Shown: piece after piece, positions 8,836 to 15,002 of the stretch | How the letters are laid out: every line of letters begins with the position of its first letter | Numbering within the stretch: the stretch's first letter is position 1 | Virus record (IMG/VR): IMGVR_UViG_3300028410_000010 | Span: 28,316-92,315 of that record | Length of the DNA: 64,000 nucleotides | DNA from: a virus | Reading direction: 5' to 3' (one strand) | Translations under genes and position numbers: made by a program | Notes under the pieces: model-generated | What the model was told of the DNA's origin: nothing | The model's input: the letters and a program-made list of their open reading frames with translations, nothing else | Databases searched by the model: none

Positions 8836-8873
8836 TTGAACATCCTCTAGTAATGTGTAATAATTACTAGAGG
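8836..8873 (+). promoter_or_regulatory. Promoter inside an 11-bp inverted repeat that covers the ribosome site of the next gene
   Basis: TTGAAC at 8836-8841 and AATAAT at 8859-8864 are spaced by 17 bp. A perfect 11-bp inverted repeat (8844-8854 and 8863-8873) brackets the -10 region. The right arm contains the AGAGG ribosome site for ATG 8879. RNA starting near 8871 would lack the left arm and be translatable; read-through RNA would fold and hide the ribosome site. The fold is seen directly; the switch is inferred from T4 late-gene precedent. Confidence 0.65.
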
Positions 8874-8878
8874 ATTAC

Positions 8879-9799
8879 ATGAAAGATACTTTTAAAGAAA
8901 TGCTACTAAAGCAAAAGCGATTTTCCGAGAACTTTATTGATCACGAGAATCTAACTCAAGAAGATAGAGAGAAACTTACGTTGCAGTTCTCTGCTTCTTT
9001 ACAAAAGGAAGTTGGCGATATCTTAGATGGCGTCAATTATCGTCACCACCGTGCAAAAGATGAAAGTCCAGAGCTTAGCAAAATCTTACACGAATCTGTC
9101 GACGCCTTCAGGTATCTTCTAGCTATCTTAAACACGTGGGGGATTACTCACGATGACTTTGAAGACGCCTTCAGTGTACGTGATCTGCATCTAAACACGC
9201 GCTTTAATAAAGAGCAGGTCAAGTGGGAAGGGCAGCCCGTTATCATCGTTGATGTTGATGACGTTTTGACGCCCTTTAAAGACGAATGCACACGATGGGT
9301 TAAGGCAAATACTGACTTCGTTCCTGATGAAGATTCAACTGCTTACTACTCAATCACAGAAGAAATGTACATGAAGTTCATTGAGGCTAGACGACTCAAA
9401 TCAATGAGAACAAACATTAGCATCGTAGAAACGATAAACAAACTCTACGACGAAGGATACTGGATCCATCTATTGACAGCGCGACCAGCCGATCTCCTTG
9501 TATGCAAATACGACACTTACGCCTGGCTTGAAAAGAGTGGTATCAAATGTCATCGAATTAGTTTCTCACCTGAAAAATATTTGTGGCTAGCAAGAACTGA
9601 TTACTACAAGAGCGAAAAGGTTGTTTGTGCTATTGATGATTCACCAAAGCATGCAACAGAATACGCAAAGCACGGAGTACATACACTATCACCCAGAACA
9701 TCAGTTAATGCTGATCTAGAAAATGTTGAAAATGTGACAATGTACGATACAGCGGATGGGTTGTACAATTTTGTTAAAAGACTCACAAAGAAGGACTAA
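8879..9799 (+). CDS. Fusion of an all-alpha NTP pyrophosphatase-like domain and a HAD-type nucleotidase
   Basis: 306 residues. Residues about 1-100 resemble the preceding gene (EVGDILDGVNYRHH... ESVDAFRYLLAILNTWGI), i.e. the dUTPase/MazG-like fold. Residues about 120-306 are a HAD hydrolase: motif I VDVDDVLTPF, motif II LLTARP, motif IV AIDDSPKHA. HAD 5'-nucleotidases of this type dephosphorylate (deoxy)nucleoside monophosphates. The fusion would turn a dNTP into dNMP and then into a nucleoside, for example to remove an unwanted dNTP or feed the deoxyribosyltransferase at 11420. Each fold is clear; the combined reaction is inference. Confidence 0.75.
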   Translation: MKDTFKEMLLKQKRFSENFIDHENLTQEDREKLTLQFSASLQKEVGDILDGVNYRHHRAKDESPELSKILHESVDAFRYLLAILNTWGITHDDFEDAFSVRDLHLNTRFNKEQVKWEGQPVIIVDVDDVLTPFKDECTRWVKANTDFVPDEDSTAYYSITEEMYMKFIEARRLKSMRTNISIVETINKLYDEGYWIHLLTARPADLLVCKYDTYAWLEKSGIKCHRISFSPEKYLWLARTDYYKSEKVVCAIDDSPKHATEYAKHGVHTLSPRTSVNADLENVENVTMYDTADGLYNFVKRLTKKD

Positions 9800-9802
9800 A
9801 CT

Positions 9803-10187
9803 ATGTGTAAGCGACAAAGAAAAAGATATAAAAAACAATTGACTTCGTCTTAGAATTTACATCACCTCTTGTCAGGGCCTTGTATAAAAACGGCTACTTG
9901 ACTGACAAAATTCTAAGCGGACGTCATAAAGAAATGATCAAGCTCGTTGAGTCTAATTCACAGAGATTTCTTGCTATTTCAACATGGACAGACGATAATG
10001 GCGTTGATGCAGTGAACTCCTAGGTTCATTTGTAGACACTAGCAGTGATTATAGCAGTCTCGTCCAAGACCAACTAGACTCAGCTGACTTTTATGATATT
10101 GTCATTGTAAAGAGCACAGGGTTCCGATTTAAACTAAAGGGCAAGCCAGAGATCATCTCATATCAACTTAAAGCTTTGAGCGATTAA
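9803..10187 (+). pseudogene. Frameshifted gene (about 128 aa if repaired), unknown function
   Basis: Three open segments in successive frames read as one protein. ATG 9803 gives MCKRQRKRYKK, then a shift in the A-run near 9829-9834. The second segment (IDFVLEFTSPLVRALYKNG, up to about 10010) is followed by another shift, and the third (LLGSFVDTSSDYSS... ending LKALSD) stops at TAA 10185-10187. Both shifts are in the same direction (-1). It could be a decayed gene, two assembly errors, or, least likely, programmed frameshifting. Codon use looks normal throughout. The stop overlaps the next small ORF. Confidence 0.5.
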
Positions 10188-10357
10188 TGACCAAAAATAT
10201 TATTGACTCTCTAGAATCCATAAATGTGTGGCAATCCGAGAAGCATCTTCATGGTGCTGACAATTGTGAACACTACTTATTCTTCGAATGGTCGAAGGTG
10301 CTAAGGGTAATTAAGCAAGCGTCATCTGAGCCAGATAGCTACTGGAATGATGTCTAG
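10187..10357 (+). CDS. Hypothetical small protein, 56 aa
   Basis: Begins MTKNIIDSLESINVWQSEKH and ends SYWNDV. ATG 10187 overlaps the TAA of the frameshifted gene (TAATG), as many real neighbours here do. No family is recognised. The aromatic, acidic composition is not that of random sequence. Confidence 0.45.
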   Translation: MTKNIIDSLESINVWQSEKHLHGADNCEHYLFFEWSKVLRVIKQASSEPDSYWNDV

Positions 10358-10364
10358 AAATAGT

Positions 10365-10394
10365 TTGAACATTTACGTCAAAAGTTGTAATATT
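10365..10394 (+). promoter_or_regulatory. Promoter of the divergent thyX gene
   Basis: TTGAAC at 10365-10370, 18 bp, TAATAT at 10389-10394, then GAGG and ATG 10411. The -35 box matches the one at 8836 (TTGAACAT in both), so these two may form a separate promoter class from the NTG(C/T)AAAT sites to the right. Confidence 0.5.
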
Positions 10395-10410
10395 TAGTGA
10401 GGAATAAAGG

Positions 10411-11394
10411 ATGCCACAAGACAAAAAATTAAAGCCCGTAGAATTTCCCATGGCGATTCGCTTTGACGAAAAGCCAACAACTGAGTTCAAGAACGATCTT
10501 GACTCTTTAAATGTAGTTTTGCTCGACTATCCTGATCCTGAGCGTGTCAGGCGAATGGTCTATCAGTTTATCAATGCTACATGGGAAGACGCACCAGGAA
10601 TGCACAACCCGGACGATGTCCCAGCATGGAAGGGACATGAAGCACTCGAACTCGCTCTCAATTACAAAGCACTTCCGACTGTTATGGAGACTTTGGACTT
10701 TACCTTCCGCATTGAAGGCATCGATCTACAGACAGTCACCCATCTCATCAGACACAGAACGTTCTCATTCAGCGCTCAGTGTACTGGAGATCGTTGGCAG
10801 TCACATAGCAATGCGCTAGTTCCAGGTCCTGTCCAGAACAGTCCAGAACTCTACGAGCGTTGGAAGAAGCACGTTGAAGATGCAAAGGAGTTGTACTGTG
10901 ATATGATTGATTCTCGTAAGATTTCAATCATGGATGCAAGGACAATCCTTCCTAGAGCTATTGAGACACACTACTACGCCCGATGCAACCTAAAGGATAT
11001 GCTCAACTTCCTTCGTCAGCGTTTTGATAAGCAGATTCAGCCTACAACAGACAATGTGATGGCATACCAGATGTTTATTGCTGTCGCTAAGTTGTTCCCA
11101 GAGATTACATCATGCATCAATCCGCATGCAGCTTCTCGCCACTACATTGCAACAGCTCGTACTGGAAAGGCTACGAATCTGTACTGGCCCGATGCCGACT
11201 CCGATAAGTTTGACTGGCACCCAGAAGACTTCATCTACAACTGCTACAGAAATGAAGTTAACGGAACAGACCCAGAACTTGGTAAGCCCGAGAACTTTAG
11301 ATTCGACCAACTAATGGAAGGTTATGACAAGGAAGTGAAAGACATTCGAGAAGAATATTCTGCATGGAAAACTGACGTTGGGTGGGTAGAATGA
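10411..11394 (+). CDS. Divergent ThyX-family protein (second copy)
   Basis: 327 residues, about 100 longer than the thyX at 5251. The ThyX motif is recognisable but altered: RHRTFSFSAQC has Cys where the family has Ser (RHR-x7-S). The second block DARTILPRAIETHYYARCN and FLRQR matches the folate/substrate region. In ThyX that Ser lies close to the dUMP site, so the change may tune the substrate or reaction. Candidates are ordinary dTMP synthesis, or methyl/hydroxymethyl transfer to another pyrimidine nucleotide. The nucleoside deoxyribosyltransferase gene follows 25 bases later. The fold is confident; the reaction is not. Confidence 0.78.
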   Translation: MPQDKKLKPVEFPMAIRFDEKPTTEFKNDLDSLNVVLLDYPDPERVRRMVYQFINATWEDAPGMHNPDDVPAWKGHEALELALNYKALPTVMETLDFTFRIEGIDLQTVTHLIRHRTFSFSAQCTGDRWQSHSNALVPGPVQNSPELYERWKKHVEDAKELYCDMIDSRKISIMDARTILPRAIETHYYARCNLKDMLNFLRQRFDKQIQPTTDNVMAYQMFIAVAKLFPEITSCINPHAASRHYIATARTGKATNLYWPDADSDKFDWHPEDFIYNCYRNEVNGTDPELGKPENFRFDQLMEGYDKEVKDIREEYSAWKTDVGWVE

Positions 11395-11419
11395 CAAATA
11401 CAATAAAGGGAGAATACGA

Positions 11420-11863
11420 ATGAAGAAGTGTTACATAGCAAGCGGTTGGTTTAGTCCAGAGTGGCTCGAAGAGCTTGAGGCAATCAAGAAAGTTCTTGAC
11501 GACAATGGGTTGAATTACTTCTCGCCACGTGATGAAGCTGTTGCACCTGCTGATGCATCCCTTTCGCTGCAAGACAAGATCTTCAGTGGCAACATCAAGG
11601 GCATGCAAGATTCAGACTGGATGATCTGCAACACTCGAAACAAGGACATGGGTTCAATCTTCGAGGCAGGGTATTTCCATTGCCTAGATCGACCAATCGT
11701 TTACTTCTGTGCAGGTTTACCTGAAGGCGCTAAGTTTAACCTTATGTTGTCGGCATCTGGTGTCACAGTCTGTACATCACTTGAAGATCTTGATGCCTAT
11801 ATCAAGCGCTCTTTAGCAGATGGATCACTTGCTGTTGAGATGTATGAAGGCAACATTGAGTAA
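11420..11863 (+). CDS. Nucleoside 2-deoxyribosyltransferase-like protein
   Basis: 147 residues. Starts MKKCYIASGWFSPEW, typical of the fold that binds the nucleoside. The likely catalytic Glu is in GSIFEAGYFH, and KFNLMLSASG matches the C-terminal substrate loop. Family members exchange bases on deoxyribose or hydrolyse deoxynucleoside monophosphates. Next to a divergent ThyX and downstream of a nucleotidase fusion, it could salvage bases or destroy a competing nucleotide pool. The direction and base preference cannot be told. Confidence 0.8.
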   Translation: MKKCYIASGWFSPEWLEELEAIKKVLDDNGLNYFSPRDEAVAPADASLSLQDKIFSGNIKGMQDSDWMICNTRNKDMGSIFEAGYFHCLDRPIVYFCAGLPEGAKFNLMLSASGVTVCTSLEDLDAYIKRSLADGSLAVEMYEGNIE

Positions 11864-11884
11864 TCTTTGATCATACATGAAAAG

Positions 11885-11925
11885 GGCTATCTTTGACAAA
11901 TAGTTAGAGATAGCCTGCTTTGTTT
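11885..11925 (+). terminator. Possible terminator hairpin after the deoxyribosyltransferase gene
   Basis: A perfect 8-bp stem (11885-11892 with 11908-11915), 15-base loop, then TGCTTTGTTT. The U-tract is imperfect, so termination may be partial. The loop contains TTGACA, but no -10 lies at the right distance. Confidence 0.45.
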
Positions 11926-11938
11926 AGAGGAAAGATAA

Positions 11939-12100
11939 ATGGACACCAAAAATGACGCGCTTTTGAATAACGCCCCCATGGTTACTAAGGGCCCTTTGAA
12001 GGAAAAACGCAAGAAGAAGCGAAGAAGAAAAGACTGGGACCCTTCGGAATGTATGGTCAACCCAGCAGGTTGTTGGTGTCAAGCTTGTAACATTAAGTAG
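11939..12100 (+). CDS. Small basic protein with a cysteine cluster, 53 aa
   Basis: Has a clear ribosome site (TAGAGGAAAG) before ATG 11939. The middle is strongly basic (KRKKKRRRK, residues 23-31) and the end has four cysteines (ECMVNPAGCWCQACN) that could bind zinc. Basic plus cysteine composition would suit nucleic-acid binding. No family is recognised. Confidence 0.6.
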   Translation: MDTKNDALLNNAPMVTKGPLKEKRKKKRRRKDWDPSECMVNPAGCWCQACNIK

Positions 12101-12108
12101 AGGGAAAA

Positions 12109-13191
12109 ATGAAAATTGCAATCACTGGTGAAAAAGGTTTCATCGCTCAAGGACTAATTAAAGAAATCAAAAAACGAGGCCATGAGTTCGTTTCTTTGTG
12201 TACTGAAGAAGCTGCTAAACATCTTATCTGGCGGGTCAAAGGCGAACCACATCAGCCCTCTATGTTTATGGAGCCTTGCGTACACAAGAATACAATCGTG
12301 GAATGGAGAAAAGCACTTACACATTTCGAGGTTGATCTTGTTATACACAATGCTGCAGTTGTAGGTACAGACGTCGTTGCACTGTCTGCTGCTGAGGCAA
12401 CTCTTACAAACGTGAACGGAACTTACAACATTGTTAGAGCATGCGAAGCAGAAGGGATCTTAGTAAGCTACATGGGAACGACAGTAATCTATGACACTCC
12501 AAATTACCAACACACACTCATCACAGAGAAAAGCACGGTAAAGCCTACAACTTACTACGGTCAGCTAAAACAAACAGGTGACATGATCGTAAGAGAATCG
12601 AAAGGCAAAACAAACATCATCAGGCCTCTCTTTGCATATGGCGGCGAAGGCGACATGAACTCTCTAATTGCCAAGTCTATTTACGGAGCAATGATAGGAA
12701 GAGAAGAAATCGATATGTTTCTCGATCCAACCAAGTACAAAGACTATCTTCATGTCAAGGATTATTGTACTGCTGTGTTAATGGCAGCTGAACAAAATCT
12801 GTGGGGTCAAGATTTCATTGTCGCCGCTGAAGATCCTAGAGTTACTGGTGAGATTATTGACACAGTTGATCAAGTATTAGCAGCCAGTATGAGATCACAC
12901 ACAGTATCATTTAAAGACTGGCCGCCATTTATCAAAATAATTGATCAGCTTAAAGTACCGTCAGAAATAGTCAGATGGAATCCAAAAACTGACTACCTTG
13001 GAAACCATAGGTTGTCATCAAAAAGCTTCAGAAAGACCTCTGGATGGTCGCCAACGGTTAATCTTGAATCAGGTATTGAAGATGTTGTAGAGACAATACT
13101 CTCTAAAATTTGTGGCGGATCACACTACAATCCGCTTAAGTATCTAGAAGCTGCTGATGAACTCAATATCGACTTGACCAAGTTTTATTGA
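12109..13191 (+). CDS. NAD-dependent epimerase/dehydratase (extended SDR)
   Basis: 360 residues. The Rossmann nucleotide-binding loop is ITGEKGFIAQGL (residues 5-16), an NAA segment follows at about 82-84, and the catalytic Tyr/Lys pair is in TTYYGQLK. Members act on nucleotide sugars. A second SDR of this type is at 24145. In a phage such enzymes may make sugars for DNA glycosylation or alter host surface polysaccharide. No glycosyltransferase is seen in the window. Confidence 0.85.
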   Translation: MKIAITGEKGFIAQGLIKEIKKRGHEFVSLCTEEAAKHLIWRVKGEPHQPSMFMEPCVHKNTIVEWRKALTHFEVDLVIHNAAVVGTDVVALSAAEATLTNVNGTYNIVRACEAEGILVSYMGTTVIYDTPNYQHTLITEKSTVKPTTYYGQLKQTGDMIVRESKGKTNIIRPLFAYGGEGDMNSLIAKSIYGAMIGREEIDMFLDPTKYKDYLHVKDYCTAVLMAAEQNLWGQDFIVAAEDPRVTGEIIDTVDQVLAASMRSHTVSFKDWPPFIKIIDQLKVPSEIVRWNPKTDYLGNHRLSSKSFRKTSGWSPTVNLESGIEDVVETILSKICGGSHYNPLKYLEAADELNIDLTKFY

Positions 13192-13206
13192 GTTAGGTTA
13201 CTTAGC

Positions 13207-13238
13207 TGCTCCGTGTGATAATTACATTGTATGGAGCA
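13207..13238 (+). promoter_or_regulatory. Inverted repeat covering the ribosome site of the next gene
   Basis: TGCTCC (13207-13212) pairs with GGAGCA (13233-13238). The right arm contains the GGAG ribosome site for ATG 13246 and is followed by TTTTTA. It could act as a weak terminator for the epimerase gene or as a translation block on read-through RNA. A GATAAT box lies in the loop at 13217-13222, but the -35 is weak. Confidence 0.4.
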
Positions 13239-13245
13239 TTTTTAA

Positions 13246-13650
13246 ATGAAACTCTCGACGTCAGTAATTAGAAAGCTTATCAAAGAAGAACTTGACAATT
13301 TGGTAGCAAGACAGTCAGACTCACCACAGTCTATCACACGAAAATTATCTGCTGGAATCAAGCAAGGTGAAACGGCAGTTAGTACATCAAATAAGGGCGA
13401 AGTCTTAATTTATCCTTTAGGCGCTTTTGGAAACGAAGTCTTAATATTGAAGCCCGACGGATCTTGGATTGCAAAAGGGTTCATGGGCGAAGGCGCTGTA
13501 AAAGACCTACCTGCAGAGCTTAGAGCAGCTCAAGAGATGGCAGAAGAAGAAGCGGGTCCGAAAAAAGTTAAAAAAATGAAAGACTACGAAGACGGAATTC
13601 ACACTGGTGTTTCAAGCCTTGTTGACATATTTGATGAAGAGGAAGACTAA
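13246..13650 (+). CDS. Protein with N-terminal LRxLIREEL-type peptide, 134 aa
   Basis: The N-terminus MKLSTSVIRKLIKEELDNL carries the short amphipathic peptide that recurs in at least a dozen proteins of this window. The rest is unrecognised: a beta-like middle (GEVLIYPLGAFGNEVLILKP) and an acidic tail. By analogy with T4 internal proteins the peptide could target the protein to the prohead, where it is cleaved after Glu. This is inference. Confidence 0.65.
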   Translation: MKLSTSVIRKLIKEELDNLVARQSDSPQSITRKLSAGIKQGETAVSTSNKGEVLIYPLGAFGNEVLILKPDGSWIAKGFMGEGAVKDLPAELRAAQEMAEEEAGPKKVKKMKDYEDGIHTGVSSLVDIFDEEED

Positions 13651-13651
13651 G

Positions 13652-13903
13652 ATGAAAACCAAGTTTCAAAAGCTCATTCGAGAAGAAATAGCTAACATTC
13701 TTAAAGAGAGCACCTACCCGCTACACGATGAGATTGCACAAGAAGTTGGGCTATATGACGCAATGGAAAGATTTGTCGATGAGACAATTACATTGGAAAA
13801 ATTCCCGACTGACGAAGACGCATATGATGCACTAGAAGATCTCATGATGGAACACATAAAGAAGCTAAGATCGTCCCTTTCTGAACCTTCGTTTGCACGA
13901 TAA
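13652..13903 (+). CDS. Small protein with LRxLIREEL-type peptide, 83 aa (paralogue of the next gene)
   Basis: ATG 13652 is preferred because GAGG lies upstream and the peptide MKTKFQKLIREEIANILKE then sits at the N-terminus. The body contains YPLHDEIAQEVGLYDAMERF, closely similar to YPLYDEIAEEVGLYTALEAF in the next gene, so the two are tandem paralogues. Acidic and helical; function unknown. Confidence 0.65.
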   Translation: MKTKFQKLIREEIANILKESTYPLHDEIAQEVGLYDAMERFVDETITLEKFPTDEDAYDALEDLMMEHIKKLRSSLSEPSFAR

Positions 13904-13916
13904 TAAGCAGGAAAAC

Positions 13917-14144
13917 ATGAAGACACTAAATAGAAAAAGAATTCGCGGCCTAATCGCAGAAGTCATATCAGAAGTAGACGGCGTTTACCCATTGTACGAT
14001 GAGATCGCAGAAGAAGTTGGCCTTTACACAGCACTTGAAGCATTTCTAGTCGATGTAGAAAAAACTGAAGGTGTCTCTGGTAGAGATGCTACTGACATAC
14101 TATCTGATGTTGTTACTGAATTTACTGATGGATACAACGCCTAA
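13917..14144 (+). CDS. Small protein with related N-terminal peptide, 75 aa
   Basis: ATG 13917 follows AGGAAAAC. N-terminus MKTLNRKRIRGLIAEVISE resembles the shared peptide, and the rest is paralogous to the gene before it. Acidic, helical, unknown function. Confidence 0.65.
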   Translation: MKTLNRKRIRGLIAEVISEVDGVYPLYDEIAEEVGLYTALEAFLVDVEKTEGVSGRDATDILSDVVTEFTDGYNA

Positions 14145-14163
14145 TCCTGTGTAGAACTTTGAC

Positions 14164-14198
14164 TTGTAAAAAGTTTTGTTGTACGTTATAGTATAACG
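14164..14198 (+). promoter_or_regulatory. Promoter with a 15-bp palindrome on its -10 box
   Basis: TTGTAA (14164-14169), 17 bp, TATAGT (14187-14192). The -10 lies in a perfect palindrome CGTTATA-G-TATAACG (14184-14198), which could be an operator. It belongs to the NTG(C/T)AAAT promoter class of this genome. Confidence 0.55.
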
Positions 14199-14233
14199 AA
14201 CTCATTCAAAGGAACATAAATTGAAGTGCAATT

Positions 14234-14380
14234 GTGTATAGTGTCGCCGTCACCATTGCAGTGCTCGGATACATACTAACAGCATTAGCTTTGTCTTGCC
14301 GCTATTTTGCGAATTCAAAAGTAAGCAAGATATTTGAGTCTGTTCCTGTACCAGAGCTTATTTTACTGACGAGAATTTAA
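14234..14380 (+). CDS. Possible small membrane protein, 48 aa
   Basis: An open frame from GTG 14234 has a clear hydrophobic stretch (SVAVTIAVLGYILTALALS). The ribosome site is poor for this start. A better-placed TTG at 14221 (AAGGA upstream) leads after six codons to a stop in another frame, so a one-base error may have split the gene. Membrane location is the only functional hint. Confidence 0.35.
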   Translation: MYSVAVTIAVLGYILTALALSCRYFANSKVSKIFESVPVPELILLTRI

Positions 14381-14393
14381 GAAGATATTTGGA

Positions 14394-14615
14394 TTGCCGA
14401 ATACACTTACTATGGTCGCCATTACAAAGTTAATTCGACCACCTAACCGATTCGTCGGCTGGGTAACAAATGAAGGTAAGGGCCTTAAAACGCATGTCGA
14501 ACAGAAGATGTTAGACGATGCAATTTATTCATACAAAAGTCGCGAAGGAAGGCTGGCAGTTCTCAATGATGCAGTGAGAGCTGAGAAAGCTAAAGCAAAT
14601 CTGTCACATGAGTAG
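14394..14615 (+). CDS. Small protein sharing its N-terminus with DnaE, 73 aa
   Basis: Residues about 11-22 (TKLIRPPNRFVG) are identical at the DNA level to the start of the polymerase gene: the 34 bases 14425-14458 equal 15007-15040. After that the sequences diverge; the rest (KTHVEQKMLDDAIYSYKSRE...) is helical and unrecognised. The start may be TTG 14394 or ATG 14412. It appears to be a chimeric ORF created by a short duplication. Confidence 0.5.
   Translation: MPNTLTMVAITKLIRPPNRFVGWVTNEGKGLKTHVEQKMLDDAIYSYKSREGRLAVLNDAVRAEKAKANLSHE
14425..14458 (+). repeat. 34-bp direct repeat, copy 1
   Basis: Identical to 15007-15040 at the beginning of dnaE. Flanking sequences differ on both sides. 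Confidence 0.95.
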
Positions 14616-14662
14616 AGTAAATTATCATTTTTGTTATTGAGGAGAAACACCCAATCAGGATA

Positions 14663-14848
14663 GCAGGCAGCTTCACTAAGCAAGTAATCTAATAACGTAA
14701 GATGATGAAAGCTGAAGAAGGGGGCGACAACTTTAAACGTGCAGACCATTAAATGCTGGCCCGATATACAAAGACGGAGGATAGCCGTCCACGGGAGTTG
14801 ATCTAAAGTGGTAGAGGGGTCGTAACCCTCTCCGTAGGTTCTGCCTGC
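14663..14848 (+). ncRNA. Candidate structured RNA
   Basis: This part of a 286-base gap has no credible ORF but several helices. An 8-bp closing stem joins 14663-14670 (GCAGGCAG) to 14841-14848. Inside are a 5-bp hairpin at 14773-14789 and a 6-bp hairpin at 14813-14831 (AGAGGG/CCCTCT). ACGGGAG (14791-14797) could instead pair with CTCCGT (14830-14835), giving a competing fold. I could not assign it to tRNA, tmRNA, RNase P, a known riboswitch or a group I intron. It may be a free RNA or part of the leader of the dnaE transcript. Confidence 0.35.
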
Positions 14849-14863
14849 CTTCAATAACATTCT

Positions 14864-14892
14864 TCTTTGTATATACTTTTCGATTACAAAGA
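14864..14892 (+). promoter_or_regulatory. Inverted repeat enclosing a TATACT box, overlapping a ribosome site
   Basis: TCTTTGT (14864-14870) pairs with ACAAAGA (14886-14892). The loop holds TATACT (14872-14877), and the right arm overlaps the AAAGAGG ribosome site of ATG 14902. No good -35 is seen. The layout is the same as at 8836 and 41251. Confidence 0.4.
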
Positions 14893-14901
14893 GGAAACAA
14901 A

Positions 14902-14970
14902 ATGTGTAATTGTGTACTAGTTGATGGTACAATATACAAGAACAAAAATAAGCTAGTCGGCCGTCCTTAA
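14902..14970 (+). CDS. Possible leader peptide, 22 aa
   Basis: ATG 14902 has a strong GAGGAAAC ribosome site, and the peptide begins MCNCVLVDGTIYKNK. It ends 32 bases before the dnaE start. It is too short to assign and could be a small protein or a translated leader. Confidence 0.35.
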   Translation: MCNCVLVDGTIYKNKNKLVGRP

Positions 14971-15002
14971 AAGCTGCTAGAGTAATGACAGCTAGGAGTA
15001 TA

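Noticed and set aside
9820-9845. Programmed -1 ribosomal frameshift at the A-run
   Set aside because: The heptamer is not in the correct phase for a standard slippery site, and a second, non-slippery shift occurs downstream. Decay or assembly error is more likely.
11893-11925. TTGACA promoter inside the 11885 hairpin
   Set aside because: No -10-like hexamer occurs 16-19 bases downstream.
14640-14860. tRNA, tmRNA or RNase P RNA
   Set aside because: No T-arm GGTTCRA pattern, CCA end or conserved P4 was found. I also saw no tRNA elsewhere in the window.
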